Source: Thalassospira sp. MCCC 1A01428
GTDB taxonomy: Bacteria > Pseudomonadota > Alphaproteobacteria > Rhodospirillales > Thalassospiraceae
Direction of reading: 5' to 3'
Assembly (NCBI RefSeq): GCF_002115825.1
Contig: NZ_JFJZ01000041.1
Location: forward strand, 1-41,639
Length of the DNA: 41,639 nt
Under the pieces are notes generated by a model. It did no database searches. It saw nothing but the letters and a program-made list of their open reading frames with translations, and had not been told where the DNA came from. Positions 22,852-30,282 of the stretch are shown here, piece after piece; the first letter of the stretch is position 1; each line of letters opens with the position of its first letter. A program made the position numbers and the translations under genes.

Positions 22852-24011
22852 CACGCTACCCCCATCAAAAACGAATTAAAATCCGTCCCAACCGGCGACA
22901 TGGAAACACGCCCCACAATGCCGGACTGATTGGCGCGGCGCGCGCCGCGTTCCAGTTTGGCGCGCAGCATGTGCATGTCTTTGGTATCACCATCGCCCAG
23001 CAGGATTTGTTCGCGGCATTCCGGGGGCAAAATCATGCCCGGGCGCGACATGTCGGGCACCACGCACGGCAGGCGCAGGCGGCCATTCAGCGGGTGCCGG
23101 TCGCCTTTGGCATCCATCAGGGCATCACCCACCAGGTTATCAAGTGAATAGCTGCACCACCCGGCATGGCCGGACGCCTGCATAGCCGAATAGGTGGTTT
23201 CCAGCCCCTCGCCCGTGACCATCGTGAAAGCCGGTTTTGACAGGCGCATGGCGGCTTTGTTCGGGTCCCCATAGACGCGCTTGGTATTCAGCTTTTTATC
23301 GCCCCGATCCGGGTCATCAATCACCTTGCGGCCCTTGGGCGCATCAAGGTCGATCCAGGTCACATGGCAGGCAGCAAAACGGCCATCGATATAGCGCATG
23401 ACGGAAAGCAACGCCGGGCCAGACCAGATCAGTTCCGGCTTTTTCTGCCCCATTAACACCGCCCAATAACCCAAATCCGGGTGAAGGCGATGCACGCCAT
23501 TATTGAGGAACAATTCGGGGTTAATGCCGCGCTTTTCAGCCAAATACCGTTCGCCCACCGACCCGGCCAGCCCCTCACCCGCCTGCCAGATTTTATAACC
23601 GCGCTTGCGCTTTTTATCGGTTTCGCTGGTACGGTCCTGTTCGGTCTGCTTGCTGGCAATGGTGGGTTTTGGCGGGCTGGCGGGTTTTTCCGCGCGCCCG
23701 ACATATTCCGTAATGTCAACCCCGGCCTGATAAGCCAGATCGCGCACGCCCTCGATAAACGACACACCATAAACGGTGGTGTAATAGCCAATCGCATCCT
23801 TGTGCGCGCCGCAACCGAAACAGTGCGTAAAACCCTTGTCGGGCCGGACGGTAAAGGATGGTGTGCGTTCGGAATGAAACGGACACAAGCCGGCATATTC
23901 TCGGCCAGATTTGACCAGCTTGACGCCAGAGCGTTCAACCAGGTCAACCAGATCAGTGCGGGCATAGATATCGGCCAGTACATGATCCGGGATGCGCAGA
24001 CAATGTTTCAT
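22851..24011 (-). CDS. DNA primase with CHC2 zinc finger and Toprim domain
   Basis: A 386-residue phage primase. The N-terminal zinc finger has C43-P-F-H46 and C64-F-G-C67 (CHC2). A linker of charge (120-145) follows, then a Toprim-like part: F-T-M-V-T-G-E-G-L-E-T-T-Y-S-A-M (G-E-G-L-E-T is the metal-binding Glu region), V-V-P-D-M-S-R-P-G (D-x-D-like), and L-L-G-D-G-D-T-K-D-M-H (D-x-D near 345). Synthesises primers for the helicase at 15660. Its start overlaps the upstream gene (ATGA), and its stop the PP-loop gene. Confidence 0.92.
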   Translation of the reverse strand: MKHCLRIPDHVLADIYARTDLVDLVERSGVKLVKSGREYAGLCPFHSERTPSFTVRPDKGFTHCFGCGAHKDAIGYYTTVYGVSFIEGVRDLAYQAGVDITEYVGRAEKPASPPKPTIASKQTEQDRTSETDKKRKRGYKIWQAGEGLAGSVGERYLAEKRGINPELFLNNGVHRLHPDLGYWAVLMGQKKPELIWSGPALLSVMRYIDGRFAACHVTWIDLDAPKGRKVIDDPDRGDKKLNTKRVYGDPNKAAMRLSKPAFTMVTGEGLETTYSAMQASGHAGWCSYSLDNLVGDALMDAKGDRHPLNGRLRLPCVVPDMSRPGMILPPECREQILLGDGDTKDMHMLRAKLERGARRANQSGIVGRVSMSPVGTDFNSFLMGVA

Positions 24012-24496
24012 GCCGCCCTAACCTGGGGCAATCCGCGCCCCGGATAATAACCGCGCACTTCAAGGATGCGCCGCAGCTTGCGGGCGTTCTTGATCGCGGA
24101 TTTTTGGGTTTTAAGAACCAAATCTTCGTGCTGAATCACACGGGCAATCAGATCATCGGTCGCAAGGGCAAAGGCGGAGCCCTCGACCAGATCAAGCGCG
24201 CCATCTTCGATCATGTCGCGAAGCCAAATGATCAGCATTTGGAACGTCAACACAACCGGACGCCCTTCATAAGGGGCCAAAAGTTCGACACGCAAAGCCG
24301 TGACACGCCTTTGGAGTTTGGCACGCTTGGCAGGCTCTACCCCTTCAAAGGGCTCCTGAATGGCTTCCTTCACACGGTCAAGGCACTTGTCATCGTCGGC
24401 ATTTTTGCCGCGCGCCAACAATACCCGCACCACTGGATCAAGCATTTCAGCAGGTAAGGCCAATTCAATACGGCGACGGTCTGACAGATAAGCCAT
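24008..24496 (-). CDS. Hypothetical phage protein, 162 aa
   Basis: Not recognised. Highly charged, helical protein (L-D-R-V-K-E-A-I-Q, A-K-R-A-K-L-Q-R-R-V-T-A-L-R-V-E-L-L) with a hydrophobic Q-M-L-I-I-W-L-R-D-M helix and a C-terminal R-K-L-R-R-I-L-E-V-R-G-Y-Y. Start MAYLSDRRRIELALPA at 24496 has GGGGTGG 7-13 bases upstream and overlaps the stop of the previous gene (TGATG). Placed just ahead of the primase, so likely a replication accessory. Confidence 0.78.
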   Translation of the reverse strand: MAYLSDRRRIELALPAEMLDPVVRVLLARGKNADDDKCLDRVKEAIQEPFEGVEPAKRAKLQRRVTALRVELLAPYEGRPVVLTFQMLIIWLRDMIEDGALDLVEGSAFALATDDLIARVIQHEDLVLKTQKSAIKNARKLRRILEVRGYYPGRGLPQVRAA

Positions 24497-24879
24497 CACG
24501 CCGCCACCCCGCACAACCGTGGTTTCGGCTCGATTGCCGCCGTCATGCGGTCTGCACATTCACGCAAAAGGGCGGCAATGGATTTGATCATGGCGCGCAA
24601 GCCAGCCCGTTCATTGGCAAGCCCGGTAATCGCCCCGGCATCATGCAGGCAGGCGGCGTAAACCTCGAAATACGGGCAGCCTGCCCCCGCCCGCGCCGCC
24701 GCGATATCGGCATCAAGCGCGGCTTGCAGGCTGATCACATCAGACCGCATCGGATTGGCGCACTGGCGCAGGCGGGAATAGAAAACACCGCAAACAGATG
24801 CCAGCACATCGCCACCCACGGCGTTAATCGCCGATGTGGTGGCGCTAGCGAAGCTATTTTCAGGCCGAATATAAGGCAT
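24496..24879 (-). CDS. Hypothetical phage protein, 127 aa (start of the leftward operon)
   Basis: Not recognised. Start MPYIRPENSFASATTSAINA at 24879 has GGGAG 11-15 bases upstream. Alanine-rich, helical, with a Cys-containing segment (A-S-V-C-G-V-F-Y-S-R-L-R-Q-C) and Y-F-E-V-Y-A-A-C-L-H-D-A-G. First gene of the operon with the 24008 protein, primase, PP-loop protein and methylase. The inverted repeat at 24906-24949 is immediately upstream. Confidence 0.75.
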   Translation of the reverse strand: MPYIRPENSFASATTSAINAVGGDVLASVCGVFYSRLRQCANPMRSDVISLQAALDADIAAARAGAGCPYFEVYAACLHDAGAITGLANERAGLRAMIKSIAALLRECADRMTAAIEPKPRLCGVAA

Positions 24880-24905
24880 GGCTATCAAACTCCCGGACAA
24901 TGGGA

Positions 24906-24949
24906 GTTGCTGCACTCGCAGGTCAGAGTCATACTGACTACGCAGCAAC
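24906..24949. repeat. Nested inverted repeat in divergent promoter region
   Basis: GTTGCTGC (24906-24913) and GCAGCAAC (24942-24949) are exact reverse complements, and inside them GTCAG (24922-24926) pairs with CTGAC (24934-24938). It lies between the start of the leftward primase operon (24879) and the rightward gene at 24962, so it may be an operator for both. Confidence 0.7.
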
Positions 24950-24961
24950 GGAGCAAAAACG

Positions 24962-25150
24962 ATGGATGAAAAACAACGCCGGTTAGAGGCCCTCAAAGAG
25001 GAGAGCCAAGATTTTAAGGAAGCCGTCGAAGCACTTCTCAATAGCAACGATCCAAGAGACAGGATCGAAGGTGAAAAAACCTTGATGCGGGCTGGCTGGA
25101 CGAGAGGCGCGGACGGGCAGCTTAAGCCGCCTCGCTCTCTTCGCGACTAA
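24962..25150 (+). CDS. Small charged hypothetical protein, 62 aa
   Basis: A 62-residue soluble protein, helical in the first half (RRLEALKEESQDFKEAVEALL) with W-T-R-G-A-D-G-Q-L near the end. The ATG at 24962 has CGGAGC 8 bases upstream. It is divergent from the primase operon and its end overlaps the end of the Cro-like gene by 29 bases, tail to tail. Function not known. Confidence 0.65.
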   Translation: MDEKQRRLEALKEESQDFKEAVEALLNSNDPRDRIEGEKTLMRAGWTRGADGQLKPPRSLRD

Positions 25151-25337
25151 AATCAAAAAAATCGTTGGGCGTTACTTCACCGCCGGTCACAGCAACAATT
25201 TTATGCATCACCTTCGGGGCCGGGACGCGAGCGCCATCCTCATAGCGGTAAATAGCTTGCGATGATGACTCAATCATCTTTGCAAACTCTTTCCGACTTC
25301 CGCCGCAGTTCTGCTGAATCCAGTGAGCTAACTTCAT
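25122..25337 (-). CDS. Cro-like HTH regulator
   Basis: A 71-residue protein with the small-phage-Cro pattern: L-A-H-W-I-Q-Q-N-C-G-G-S-R-K-E-F-A-K-M-I-E-S-S-S-Q-A-I-Y-R-Y-E-D-G-A-R-V-P-A-P-K, where the second helix (S-Q-A-I-Y-R-Y-E) contacts DNA, and V-T-P-N-D-F-F at the end as in many Cro proteins. It faces the CI-type gene across the operator region. The ribosome site is weak. Expected to shut off cI and its own operon. Confidence 0.87.
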   Translation of the reverse strand: MKLAHWIQQNCGGSRKEFAKMIESSSQAIYRYEDGARVPAPKVMHKIVAVTGGEVTPNDFFDFSREESEAA

Positions 25338-25348
25338 GATGCAAGAAC

Positions 25349-25375
25349 GTTATATCCATTTTGGTGGAACGTCAA
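25349..25375 (-). promoter_or_regulatory. Probable cro promoter
   Basis: On the minus strand TTGACG (25370-25375) is a good -35 and TATAAC (25349-25354) a good -10, 15 bases apart. The -35 lies within the 9-base gap between the operator half-sites TTTTGGTG and CACCAAAA, so repressor binding would cover the promoter. The short spacing is a weakness. Confidence 0.55.
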
Positions 25376-25415
25376 CACCAAAAATCACCAAATTAGCGAT
25401 AGACTTCCCCACCAA
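25359..25415. promoter_or_regulatory. CI/Cro operator region
   Basis: TTTTGGTG (25359-25366) and CACCAAAA (25376-25383) form an exact 8-bp inverted repeat around a 9-base spacer. Two more CACCAA sites follow at 25386-25391 and 25410-25415, the last just ahead of a TATAGA that could be the -10 of cI. Repeated half-sites in the divergent cro/cI gap are the mark of phage operators. Confidence 0.75.
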
Positions 25416-25433
25416 TATAGAGAAAATTGGCAC

Positions 25434-26216
25434 ATGAAACACGCAAACCGCATAAAAGAAGTTCGAGAAGCGGCAGGAATGTCGCAATCTGAACTCGCCC
25501 GAAAACTTGGCACTACCAACCAGCAGATCAGCCGGTTGGAGCTGGGGCAACGCAGGTTGACTGTTAATTGGCTGATCAAAATAGCCGAGGCATTAAACAC
25601 GACACCAAGTGCGATATACCAGGAAATGCCACCCGGTTCTATCCCGGTTGAACGGCTGATCCGCCCATTTGGTGAAGCCCTTGCAGAGCTTGAACAAGAA
25701 GAAGCCGAAGCAAAAAAAAGAGCAGAAGCAGAAGAAAAAAACTCACTAACTTACGATAAACATTCACCTTCTATACCCGAGATCGATATCCGAGCTGGTA
25801 TGGGGGGCGGAGCTGAACCGATGGCGGCCTTCAAACCGAACAGCAACGGCGGCCACAACCTTACAGATGCGATCAAGGCAGAATGGCTGATCCCCAAAAG
25901 ATACCTGATTACGGAACTACGCGTTGTTCCAAGAGACGCAAGAGTCATTGAAGTCCAGGGCGACAGCATGGAACCCACCCTACGAAGCGGCGATCGGGTT
26001 ATTGTAAACACAGCAGACAAACAACCAAGCCCGCCCGGCGTTTTTGCCCTATGGGATGGTTTTGGTGTTGTTGTAAAACGCGTCGAAATGATCCCCAATT
26101 CCGAACCGGCAACCGTCCGCATCGTTTCCGACAATACGCATCATTCTGTGTATGAACGAACGATCGATGAAGTGAATATCATTGGTCGGATTGTCTGGTA
26201 CGCCAGAAAGCTTTAA
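25434..26216 (+). CDS. LexA/CI-type phage repressor with S24 self-cleavage domain
   Basis: A 260-residue repressor that keeps the prophage silent. N-terminal XRE HTH (5-60: S-Q-S-E-L-A-R-K-L-G-T-T-N-Q-Q-I-S-R-L-E), a Glu/Ala/Lys linker (85-105), then the S24 part: cleavage pair A121-G122 in D-I-R-A-G-M, S178 in G-D-S-M-E-P and K215 in V-V-V-K-R-V-E. These are the cleavage site, nucleophile and base of RecA-triggered repressors, so DNA damage should induce. Divergent from Cro; terminator follows. Confidence 0.95.
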   Translation: MKHANRIKEVREAAGMSQSELARKLGTTNQQISRLELGQRRLTVNWLIKIAEALNTTPSAIYQEMPPGSIPVERLIRPFGEALAELEQEEAEAKKRAEAEEKNSLTYDKHSPSIPEIDIRAGMGGGAEPMAAFKPNSNGGHNLTDAIKAEWLIPKRYLITELRVVPRDARVIEVQGDSMEPTLRSGDRVIVNTADKQPSPPGVFALWDGFGVVVKRVEMIPNSEPATVRIVSDNTHHSVYERTIDEVNIIGRIVWYARKL

Positions 26217-26258
26217 CACCAAAACAGTTACACCAAAAAACTGTTTTGGTGATTTTTT
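26217..26258 (+). terminator. Terminator right after the cI stop, made of operator half-sites
   Basis: CACCAAAACAGTT (26217-26229) pairs exactly with AACTGTTTTGGTG (26239-26251), a 13-bp stem, followed by TTTTTT (26253-26258). It directly follows the cI stop codon. Its outer bases CACCAAAA/TTTTGGTG are the same as the operator half-sites at 25359-25383, so it may also bind repressor. Confidence 0.9.
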
Positions 26259-26261
26259 GCA

Positions 26262-26289
26262 TTGACATCCACCAATTTGGAGATAGTGT
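26262..26289 (+). promoter_or_regulatory. Probable promoter for the rightward early operon
   Basis: TTGACA at 26262-26267 is a perfect -35 element; a TAGTGT at 26284-26289 is a weak -10, 16 bases on. CACCAA (26270-26275), then TTTGG, lie in the spacer, so CI could block it. The operon gene at 26318 has AGGAG upstream. Confidence 0.6.
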
Positions 26290-26317
26290 GAGTTAAATTC
26301 CCGAAAAGGAGAAACTC

Positions 26318-26635
26318 ATGCAGTTAAAAAGCTGGCTCAAGGCAAATAATATCAAACAGCGCGATTTTGCTGTTTTGATCGGCACAACCGATTCACAAAT
26401 ATCACGCATTTGCTGCGGGCAAACGGTTGGTTCGCCCAAGATCATTCACCTAATTAACAAAGCAACGAATGGTCAGGTTTCGGCCTGCGACATTCACGCA
26501 GGCTATATGGAGGCTCACAAACCCGTTTGGGCGCGACAGGCCCAACACGCGACGCCGATAGAGAACCACCCAGAAGGCTCCCCCTCCCCAGAAATTCTAG
26601 AACTCGCGCAAGCTTTAGCGCGCGTGCTGGCTTGA
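26318..26635 (+). CDS. HTH (XRE-type) phage regulator, first gene of rightward operon
   Basis: A 105-residue protein with S-W-L-K-A-N-N-I-K-Q-R-D-F-A-V-L-I-G-T-T-D-S-Q-I-S-R-I-C-C-G, a standard XRE HTH (helix 2 D-F-A-V-L-I, recognition helix D-S-Q-I-S-R-I), then P-K-I-I-H-L-I-N-K-A-T-N-G-Q-V-S-A-C-D as in Cro-type proteins. The C-terminal half is Pro/His-rich and ends in a helix. Strong AGGAG 7-11 bases before the ATG. May be the second regulator of the switch. Confidence 0.85.
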   Translation: MQLKSWLKANNIKQRDFAVLIGTTDSQISRICCGQTVGSPKIIHLINKATNGQVSACDIHAGYMEAHKPVWARQAQHATPIENHPEGSPSPEILELAQALARVLA

Positions 26636-26651
26636 GTAGGAGAACATGACA

Positions 26652-27437
26652 ATGCCGACGCCCCTGCAAGCCTTCAACGACAATACCAAAGCAACACTGC
26701 TTTACAGCGGCAACACAATTCGCATTGATAACGACAAACTTAACCTGACAGACATGTGGCGGGCAGCAGGTGCGGACCAAGCCCGCAAACCAGCCAAATG
26801 GCTGGATCTTCCGTCATCGATGGAATTCATCGAATTTGTTGCCGATCTTCAAAAGGTCGGAATATCGGACCTTTTATTTTCAACCAAAGGCCGCAACGGC
26901 AGCACCCTCGCCCACTGGCAGATCGGTCTTGCTTATGCCAAGTACCTGTCGCCGGAATTCCATATGTGGTGCAACACCGTTGTTCGCAACAGGATGCAAG
27001 GCACCCCCGCCCCGGCGGCAAACGACCATCATCACCTTAATGACCCGAACGCGCTGCGTGGTCTGCTTTTAACCTACACCGGAAAGGTGTTGGAACTTGA
27101 AAGCAGGCTGGAACAGGCGCAGCCAAAACTTGACAGCTTTGAGCGCATTGCCCAGGCCGATGGCTCGATGTGCATTTCCGACGCCGCAAAGGCATTACAA
27201 CTGCGCCCCAAGGATTTGTTTGACTGGCTGGCGCAAAATGGCTGGACCTACAAACGGCCTGGCACGGCGCACTGGCTGGGCTATCAGTCCAAAACCACAT
27301 CCGGCCTGCTTGAACACAAGACAACGATGGTTTGGCGGTCCGACGGGTCGGAAAAGATTACCGAACAGGTTCGGATTACGGCCAAGGGCCTTACACGGCT
27401 GGCAACGCTTATAAAGCCAGCATTCCACACAGACTGA
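26652..27437 (+). CDS. KilA-N domain antirepressor with C-terminal KilAC-like domain
   Basis: A KilA-N DNA-binding domain occupies residues 15-110: I-D-N-D-K-L-N-L-T-D-M-W-R-A-A-G, K-P-A-K-W-L-D, T-K-G-R-N-G-S-T-L-A-H-W-Q-I-G-L-A-Y-A-K-Y-L-S-P-E-F-H-M-W-C. The C-terminal third has the phage antirepressor KilAC pattern: D-A-A-K-A-L-Q-L-R-P-K-D-L-F-D-W-L-A-Q-N-G-W-T-Y and V-R-I-T-A-K-G-L-T-R-L-A. ATG at 26652 has AGGAG 10-14 bases upstream; the ATG two codons earlier is too close. 261 residues. Stop at 27437. Expected to oppose the repressor. Confidence 0.9.
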   Translation: MPTPLQAFNDNTKATLLYSGNTIRIDNDKLNLTDMWRAAGADQARKPAKWLDLPSSMEFIEFVADLQKVGISDLLFSTKGRNGSTLAHWQIGLAYAKYLSPEFHMWCNTVVRNRMQGTPAPAANDHHHLNDPNALRGLLLTYTGKVLELESRLEQAQPKLDSFERIAQADGSMCISDAAKALQLRPKDLFDWLAQNGWTYKRPGTAHWLGYQSKTTSGLLEHKTTMVWRSDGSEKITEQVRITAKGLTRLATLIKPAFHTD

Positions 27438-27511
27438 CACTTTAGCTCATGACCGAACAGTGACGCAGCGACAACGGTACAACTGCGTCCAGATTCAAGG
27501 AAACACGCCAA

Positions 27512-27766
27512 ATGTCTCTTTCATTCCAAAACGCACCTGCTATCGCGATGGATCGCGGCGCTGGCCACCTGATTGCCGATTTCGGGCACCCGCATTTTCC
27601 GGGCTGGCAGGCAATGATGTTGCTGCTTGCGCTGCTTATGGCGGCCTACAGCATCATGTCGCCGGGCGATAGTCTGATCCGGGCGCGTGCAAGCCGCGTC
27701 CCAACCCGCATTTCCCGCACCGTCGGTTCGCGCACCAATGGCCGCGATGGCAAGGGAGGTGCGTGA
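27512..27766 (+). CDS. Small single-membrane-segment phage protein, 84 aa
   Basis: An 84-residue protein with one membrane-spanning segment (W-Q-A-M-M-L-L-L-A-L-L-M-A-A-Y-S-I-M, about 32-49) and a basic Arg-rich tail (R-A-R-A-S-R-V-P-T-R-I-S-R). AAGG lies 11-14 bases upstream. Its stop overlaps the next ATG. Such a shape is found in phage membrane-targeting proteins and in small holins; role not known. Confidence 0.65.
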   Translation: MSLSFQNAPAIAMDRGAGHLIADFGHPHFPGWQAMMLLLALLMAAYSIMSPGDSLIRARASRVPTRISRTVGSRTNGRDGKGGA

Positions 27767-27975
27767 TGGCTGGCATCATTACCACCAATGTCGATTGCGT
27801 CCCGGTGGTTCGGGTCAATCACGCAATGCCCGGCACCTATTCCATCAGCATCCTTTACGGCGAAACCCGCATCACGGTTGAACGTGCCGATGCGCAAAGC
27901 CTTGTCGATGCCCTCGCCAGCGCCCTTGCCTATATCGCCGAACATTCCCAGCCCGAAGAAAGGAAATCCGCATGA
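27766..27975 (+). CDS. Hypothetical phage protein, 69 aa
   Basis: Not recognised. A 69-residue protein (MAGIITTNVDCVPVVRVNHA) with beta-rich start and a helix (SLVDALASALAYIAE) near the end. ATG at 27766 has GGGAGG 7-12 bases upstream and shares TGATG with the previous stop; its own stop overlaps the next gene. Packed in a tight operon. Confidence 0.75.
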   Translation: MAGIITTNVDCVPVVRVNHAMPGTYSISILYGETRITVERADAQSLVDALASALAYIAEHSQPEERKSA

Positions 27976-28253
27976 GTGCAGATGTTTTCACCTTCCCGGT
28001 GCGCGCAACAAACCCGCAGCCGCGGCTTATCCCGATCCGCAAAACCATCCCGGCGGCCTGCCTGCCCGCCGCAGGGTCCAGCGTGATGTTTTACCGCGAC
28101 CACAAGCTTTGCGATGGACAGGTGATTGTCGCCCTGCCCAACGGACAAATTCTGGTCAAGCCGGATAACGGCAAGGAGGCCGGCTGGATCACACGGCGCG
28201 ACCTTCACACCCATTCGATTTTTACACCGCCACCCGCACCGGGTGCGGCGTGA
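27972..28253 (+). CDS. Hypothetical phage protein, 93 aa
   Basis: Not recognised. A 93-residue protein with a core S-V-M-F-Y-R-D-H-K-L-C-D-G-Q-V-I-V-A-L-P-N-G-Q-I-L-V-K and a Pro-rich end, which looks like a small beta-barrel. ATG overlaps the previous stop as ATGA; AAAGGA lies 8-13 bases upstream. Confidence 0.75.
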   Translation: MSADVFTFPVRATNPQPRLIPIRKTIPAACLPAAGSSVMFYRDHKLCDGQVIVALPNGQILVKPDNGKEAGWITRRDLHTHSIFTPPPAPGAA

Positions 28254-28288
28254 AACACCCACCACACAAACCAACCGGAACCCAGCCA

Positions 28289-28642
28289 ATGGCCCAGCAA
28301 AATAACGGTGAAATTAACAATTTCAGTCAGCTTGTTTCGACCCTCGAAGATGGCGGTCTGAATGCCGATTTAACCAAACAGATCGGCGAAATTGTTGAAA
28401 CCCTTAACAACCATGTTCTGTCTTTTGGCGGCAGCCCGTCTGCGAGCCTGAAACTGAAAATTGACGTCAAGCTTAAAGGCGGCGTCATACAAATCACCGC
28501 CAGTAACGACATCACCCTGCCCAAATCGCCGCGATCGCAATCGATCATGTGGAGCGATGGCAAAAACCAGCTTTGTCGTCAAAACCCCCGCCAGCGCGAC
28601 ATGTTCAGCGACGTAAACGCCGCCGAAACCCGTGCCGTTTAA
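28289..28642 (+). CDS. Hypothetical phage protein, 117 aa
   Basis: Not recognised by family. The ATG at 28289 (MAQQNNGEINNFSQLVSTLE) is the likely start; a GTG overlapping the previous stop (28250) is possible. It has a helix (Q-L-V-S-T-L-E-D-G-G-L-N-A-D-L-T-K-Q-I-G-E-I-V-E) and beta strands (A-S-L-K-L-K-I-D-V-K-L-K-G-G-V-I-Q-I-T-A). The strand section resembles small phage proteins next to DUF2303 genes. Confidence 0.75.
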   Translation: MAQQNNGEINNFSQLVSTLEDGGLNADLTKQIGEIVETLNNHVLSFGGSPSASLKLKIDVKLKGGVIQITASNDITLPKSPRSQSIMWSDGKNQLCRQNPRQRDMFSDVNAAETRAV

Positions 28643-28684
28643 CCCCGGCCAACACCCCCAACCAAAACAGGAAAGACCGTAAAA

Positions 28685-29632
28685 ATGGATACCGACACCC
28701 CAACACGCACGGAAATTGACGCCGCGCACGACCTGGTACGCCAATACAGCGATCACGCATGTATCGACATCCAGCATAACGGAACGCTGGCGCCTGCCAT
28801 CGTCATGCCGGAAGGCCGCACCATCCAATCACTTAAAAAACTGATCGATGAATTCCGCCCCCACCCTGAACGGCGCACCGGCGATAGCGCGATGCTGGAC
28901 CTGGACAGCTTTATTGACATTACCAACCGGTTCAAATCGCCTTTCAGCGCGGTATTCGCCGTTAACGAAGCCGGCACCGCCGGCGACCTTAAAATCACAT
29001 CGGTGTTTGATTATCACGACCCGCAAACCGGTGATGACAGCCACGCCCGTTTTATGGGCCACAAGGCACATTACCGCTTTCCGCTTTCCGATGAATGGAA
29101 GGCGTGGCACGGCAAAAACGACGACTTGCTGGACCAAAGCGATTTTGCCGAATTTCTTGAAGATCACATTACCGAAGTCGCGGCACCCCCGGAAATCGGC
29201 CAAAAACCGGAATTGACCGACTTTGAAAAACACCTGGCCAACCTGATCGCATCGCTGCAATCGCGCATTTGCGGCCCGTCAAGCCTGATGGAATTGTCAC
29301 GCGGCCTTGAAATCCGCACCGAAGAAAAGCTGGAAAGCACCCAGCGCCTGGCAACTGGTGAAATGTCCCTGACATTCAGCACCGAACACAAGGACAGCGC
29401 AGGCGGACAGTTGAAAGTGCCTGACCTGTTCGTGATCAACATCCCGGTTTTCAAGGGCGGCCCCAGCTATCTGATCCCGGTACGCCTGCGGTTCAAAAAA
29501 TCCGGGCCGATGTTGAAATGGAAATTCATGCTCCATCGCAGTGAAATCGTACTGGACCACGCCTTTCGCGAAGCCGCCGAAAAGGTCCGCGAAAAAACCG
29601 AACTGCCTGTTTTCTACGGTCGGCACGAATAA
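28685..29632 (+). CDS. DUF2303 family protein (YfdQ-like)
   Basis: A 315-residue protein of the YfdQ/DUF2303 family: R-T-I-Q-S-L-K-K-L-I-D-E-F-R-P-H-P-E-R-R near the start, V-F-D-Y-H-D-P-Q-T-G-D-D-S-H-A-R-F-M-G-H-K-A-H-Y-R-F-P-L-S-D-E-W-K-A-W in the centre and a beta-rich C-terminus (V-P-D-L-F-V-I-N-I-P-V-F-K-G-G). Pairs with the HD gene that follows, as yfdQ-yfdR in the E. coli CPS-53 prophage. Biochemical role is unknown. Confidence 0.9.
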   Translation: MDTDTPTRTEIDAAHDLVRQYSDHACIDIQHNGTLAPAIVMPEGRTIQSLKKLIDEFRPHPERRTGDSAMLDLDSFIDITNRFKSPFSAVFAVNEAGTAGDLKITSVFDYHDPQTGDDSHARFMGHKAHYRFPLSDEWKAWHGKNDDLLDQSDFAEFLEDHITEVAAPPEIGQKPELTDFEKHLANLIASLQSRICGPSSLMELSRGLEIRTEEKLESTQRLATGEMSLTFSTEHKDSAGGQLKVPDLFVINIPVFKGGPSYLIPVRLRFKKSGPMLKWKFMLHRSEIVLDHAFREAAEKVREKTELPVFYGRHE

Positions 29633-29691
29633 ACAGCCCTGCCCGGTCTACACGGCCGGGCACCGCCCCAGCAAAAACAAGGATTATCCCA

Positions 29692-30282
29692 ATGCCCCCT
29701 ATTGCAACCACCATTCAAACCCAATCCGGGCGACATGTCGAACTGATTGCCCCGTCAGCTTGCGACATTCGCTGGCATGATATCTGCCATGCACTGGCAA
29801 ATATTTGCCGTTTTACCGGCCACACAAGGCGTTTCTATTCAGTAGCCGAACACAGTGTGCTTGTTGCGCTTCTGGTTAAAGAAACCCCTAAAGCCGTGCC
29901 CTACGCACTGATCCACGACGCCCACGAAGCATATATCAACGATCTGTCATTGCCGTTCAAACAAGTGATCAGGGAAATCAACCCCGACGCATGGAACAGC
30001 ATCAAAGCCATTCAGGAAGGCTTTGACATTGCAATCCACGCTGCAGCGGGATTGACCTACCCGGCCCCGGACAAGATAGCGAAACTGGTTAAGCAGGCCG
30101 ACCACACCGCGCTTTTGATCGAAAGCCGCGATTTAATGACCTATCTAGTGCACAACCCACAGAATATTTCCGTGCCAGCAAAAAAGATCAAAAACAGCCC
30201 TCCAGCCAATGCTGGATATACCCTCATGCAGCATTTTCAAATGTATCTTCCGCGCCTTGCCGACAGGGGAGCCGTAGCATGA
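29692..30282 (+). CDS. HD-domain phosphohydrolase (YfdR-like)
   Basis: A 196-residue HD-domain protein. Visible: R-F-T-G-H-T-R-R-F-Y-S-V-A-E-H-S (His ligands), then Y-A-L-I-H-D-A-H-E-A-Y (the HD pair) and a later K-Q-A-D-H-T-A-L-L (Asp). This is the arrangement of YfdR and related nucleotide phosphohydrolases. E. coli YfdR has been linked with DnaA binding and replication control; here it may act on the nucleotide pool. Follows the YfdQ-like gene by 59 bases; its stop overlaps the next ATG. Confidence 0.92.
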   Translation: MPPIATTIQTQSGRHVELIAPSACDIRWHDICHALANICRFTGHTRRFYSVAEHSVLVALLVKETPKAVPYALIHDAHEAYINDLSLPFKQVIREINPDAWNSIKAIQEGFDIAIHAAAGLTYPAPDKIAKLVKQADHTALLIESRDLMTYLVHNPQNISVPAKKIKNSPPANAGYTLMQHFQMYLPRLADRGAVA

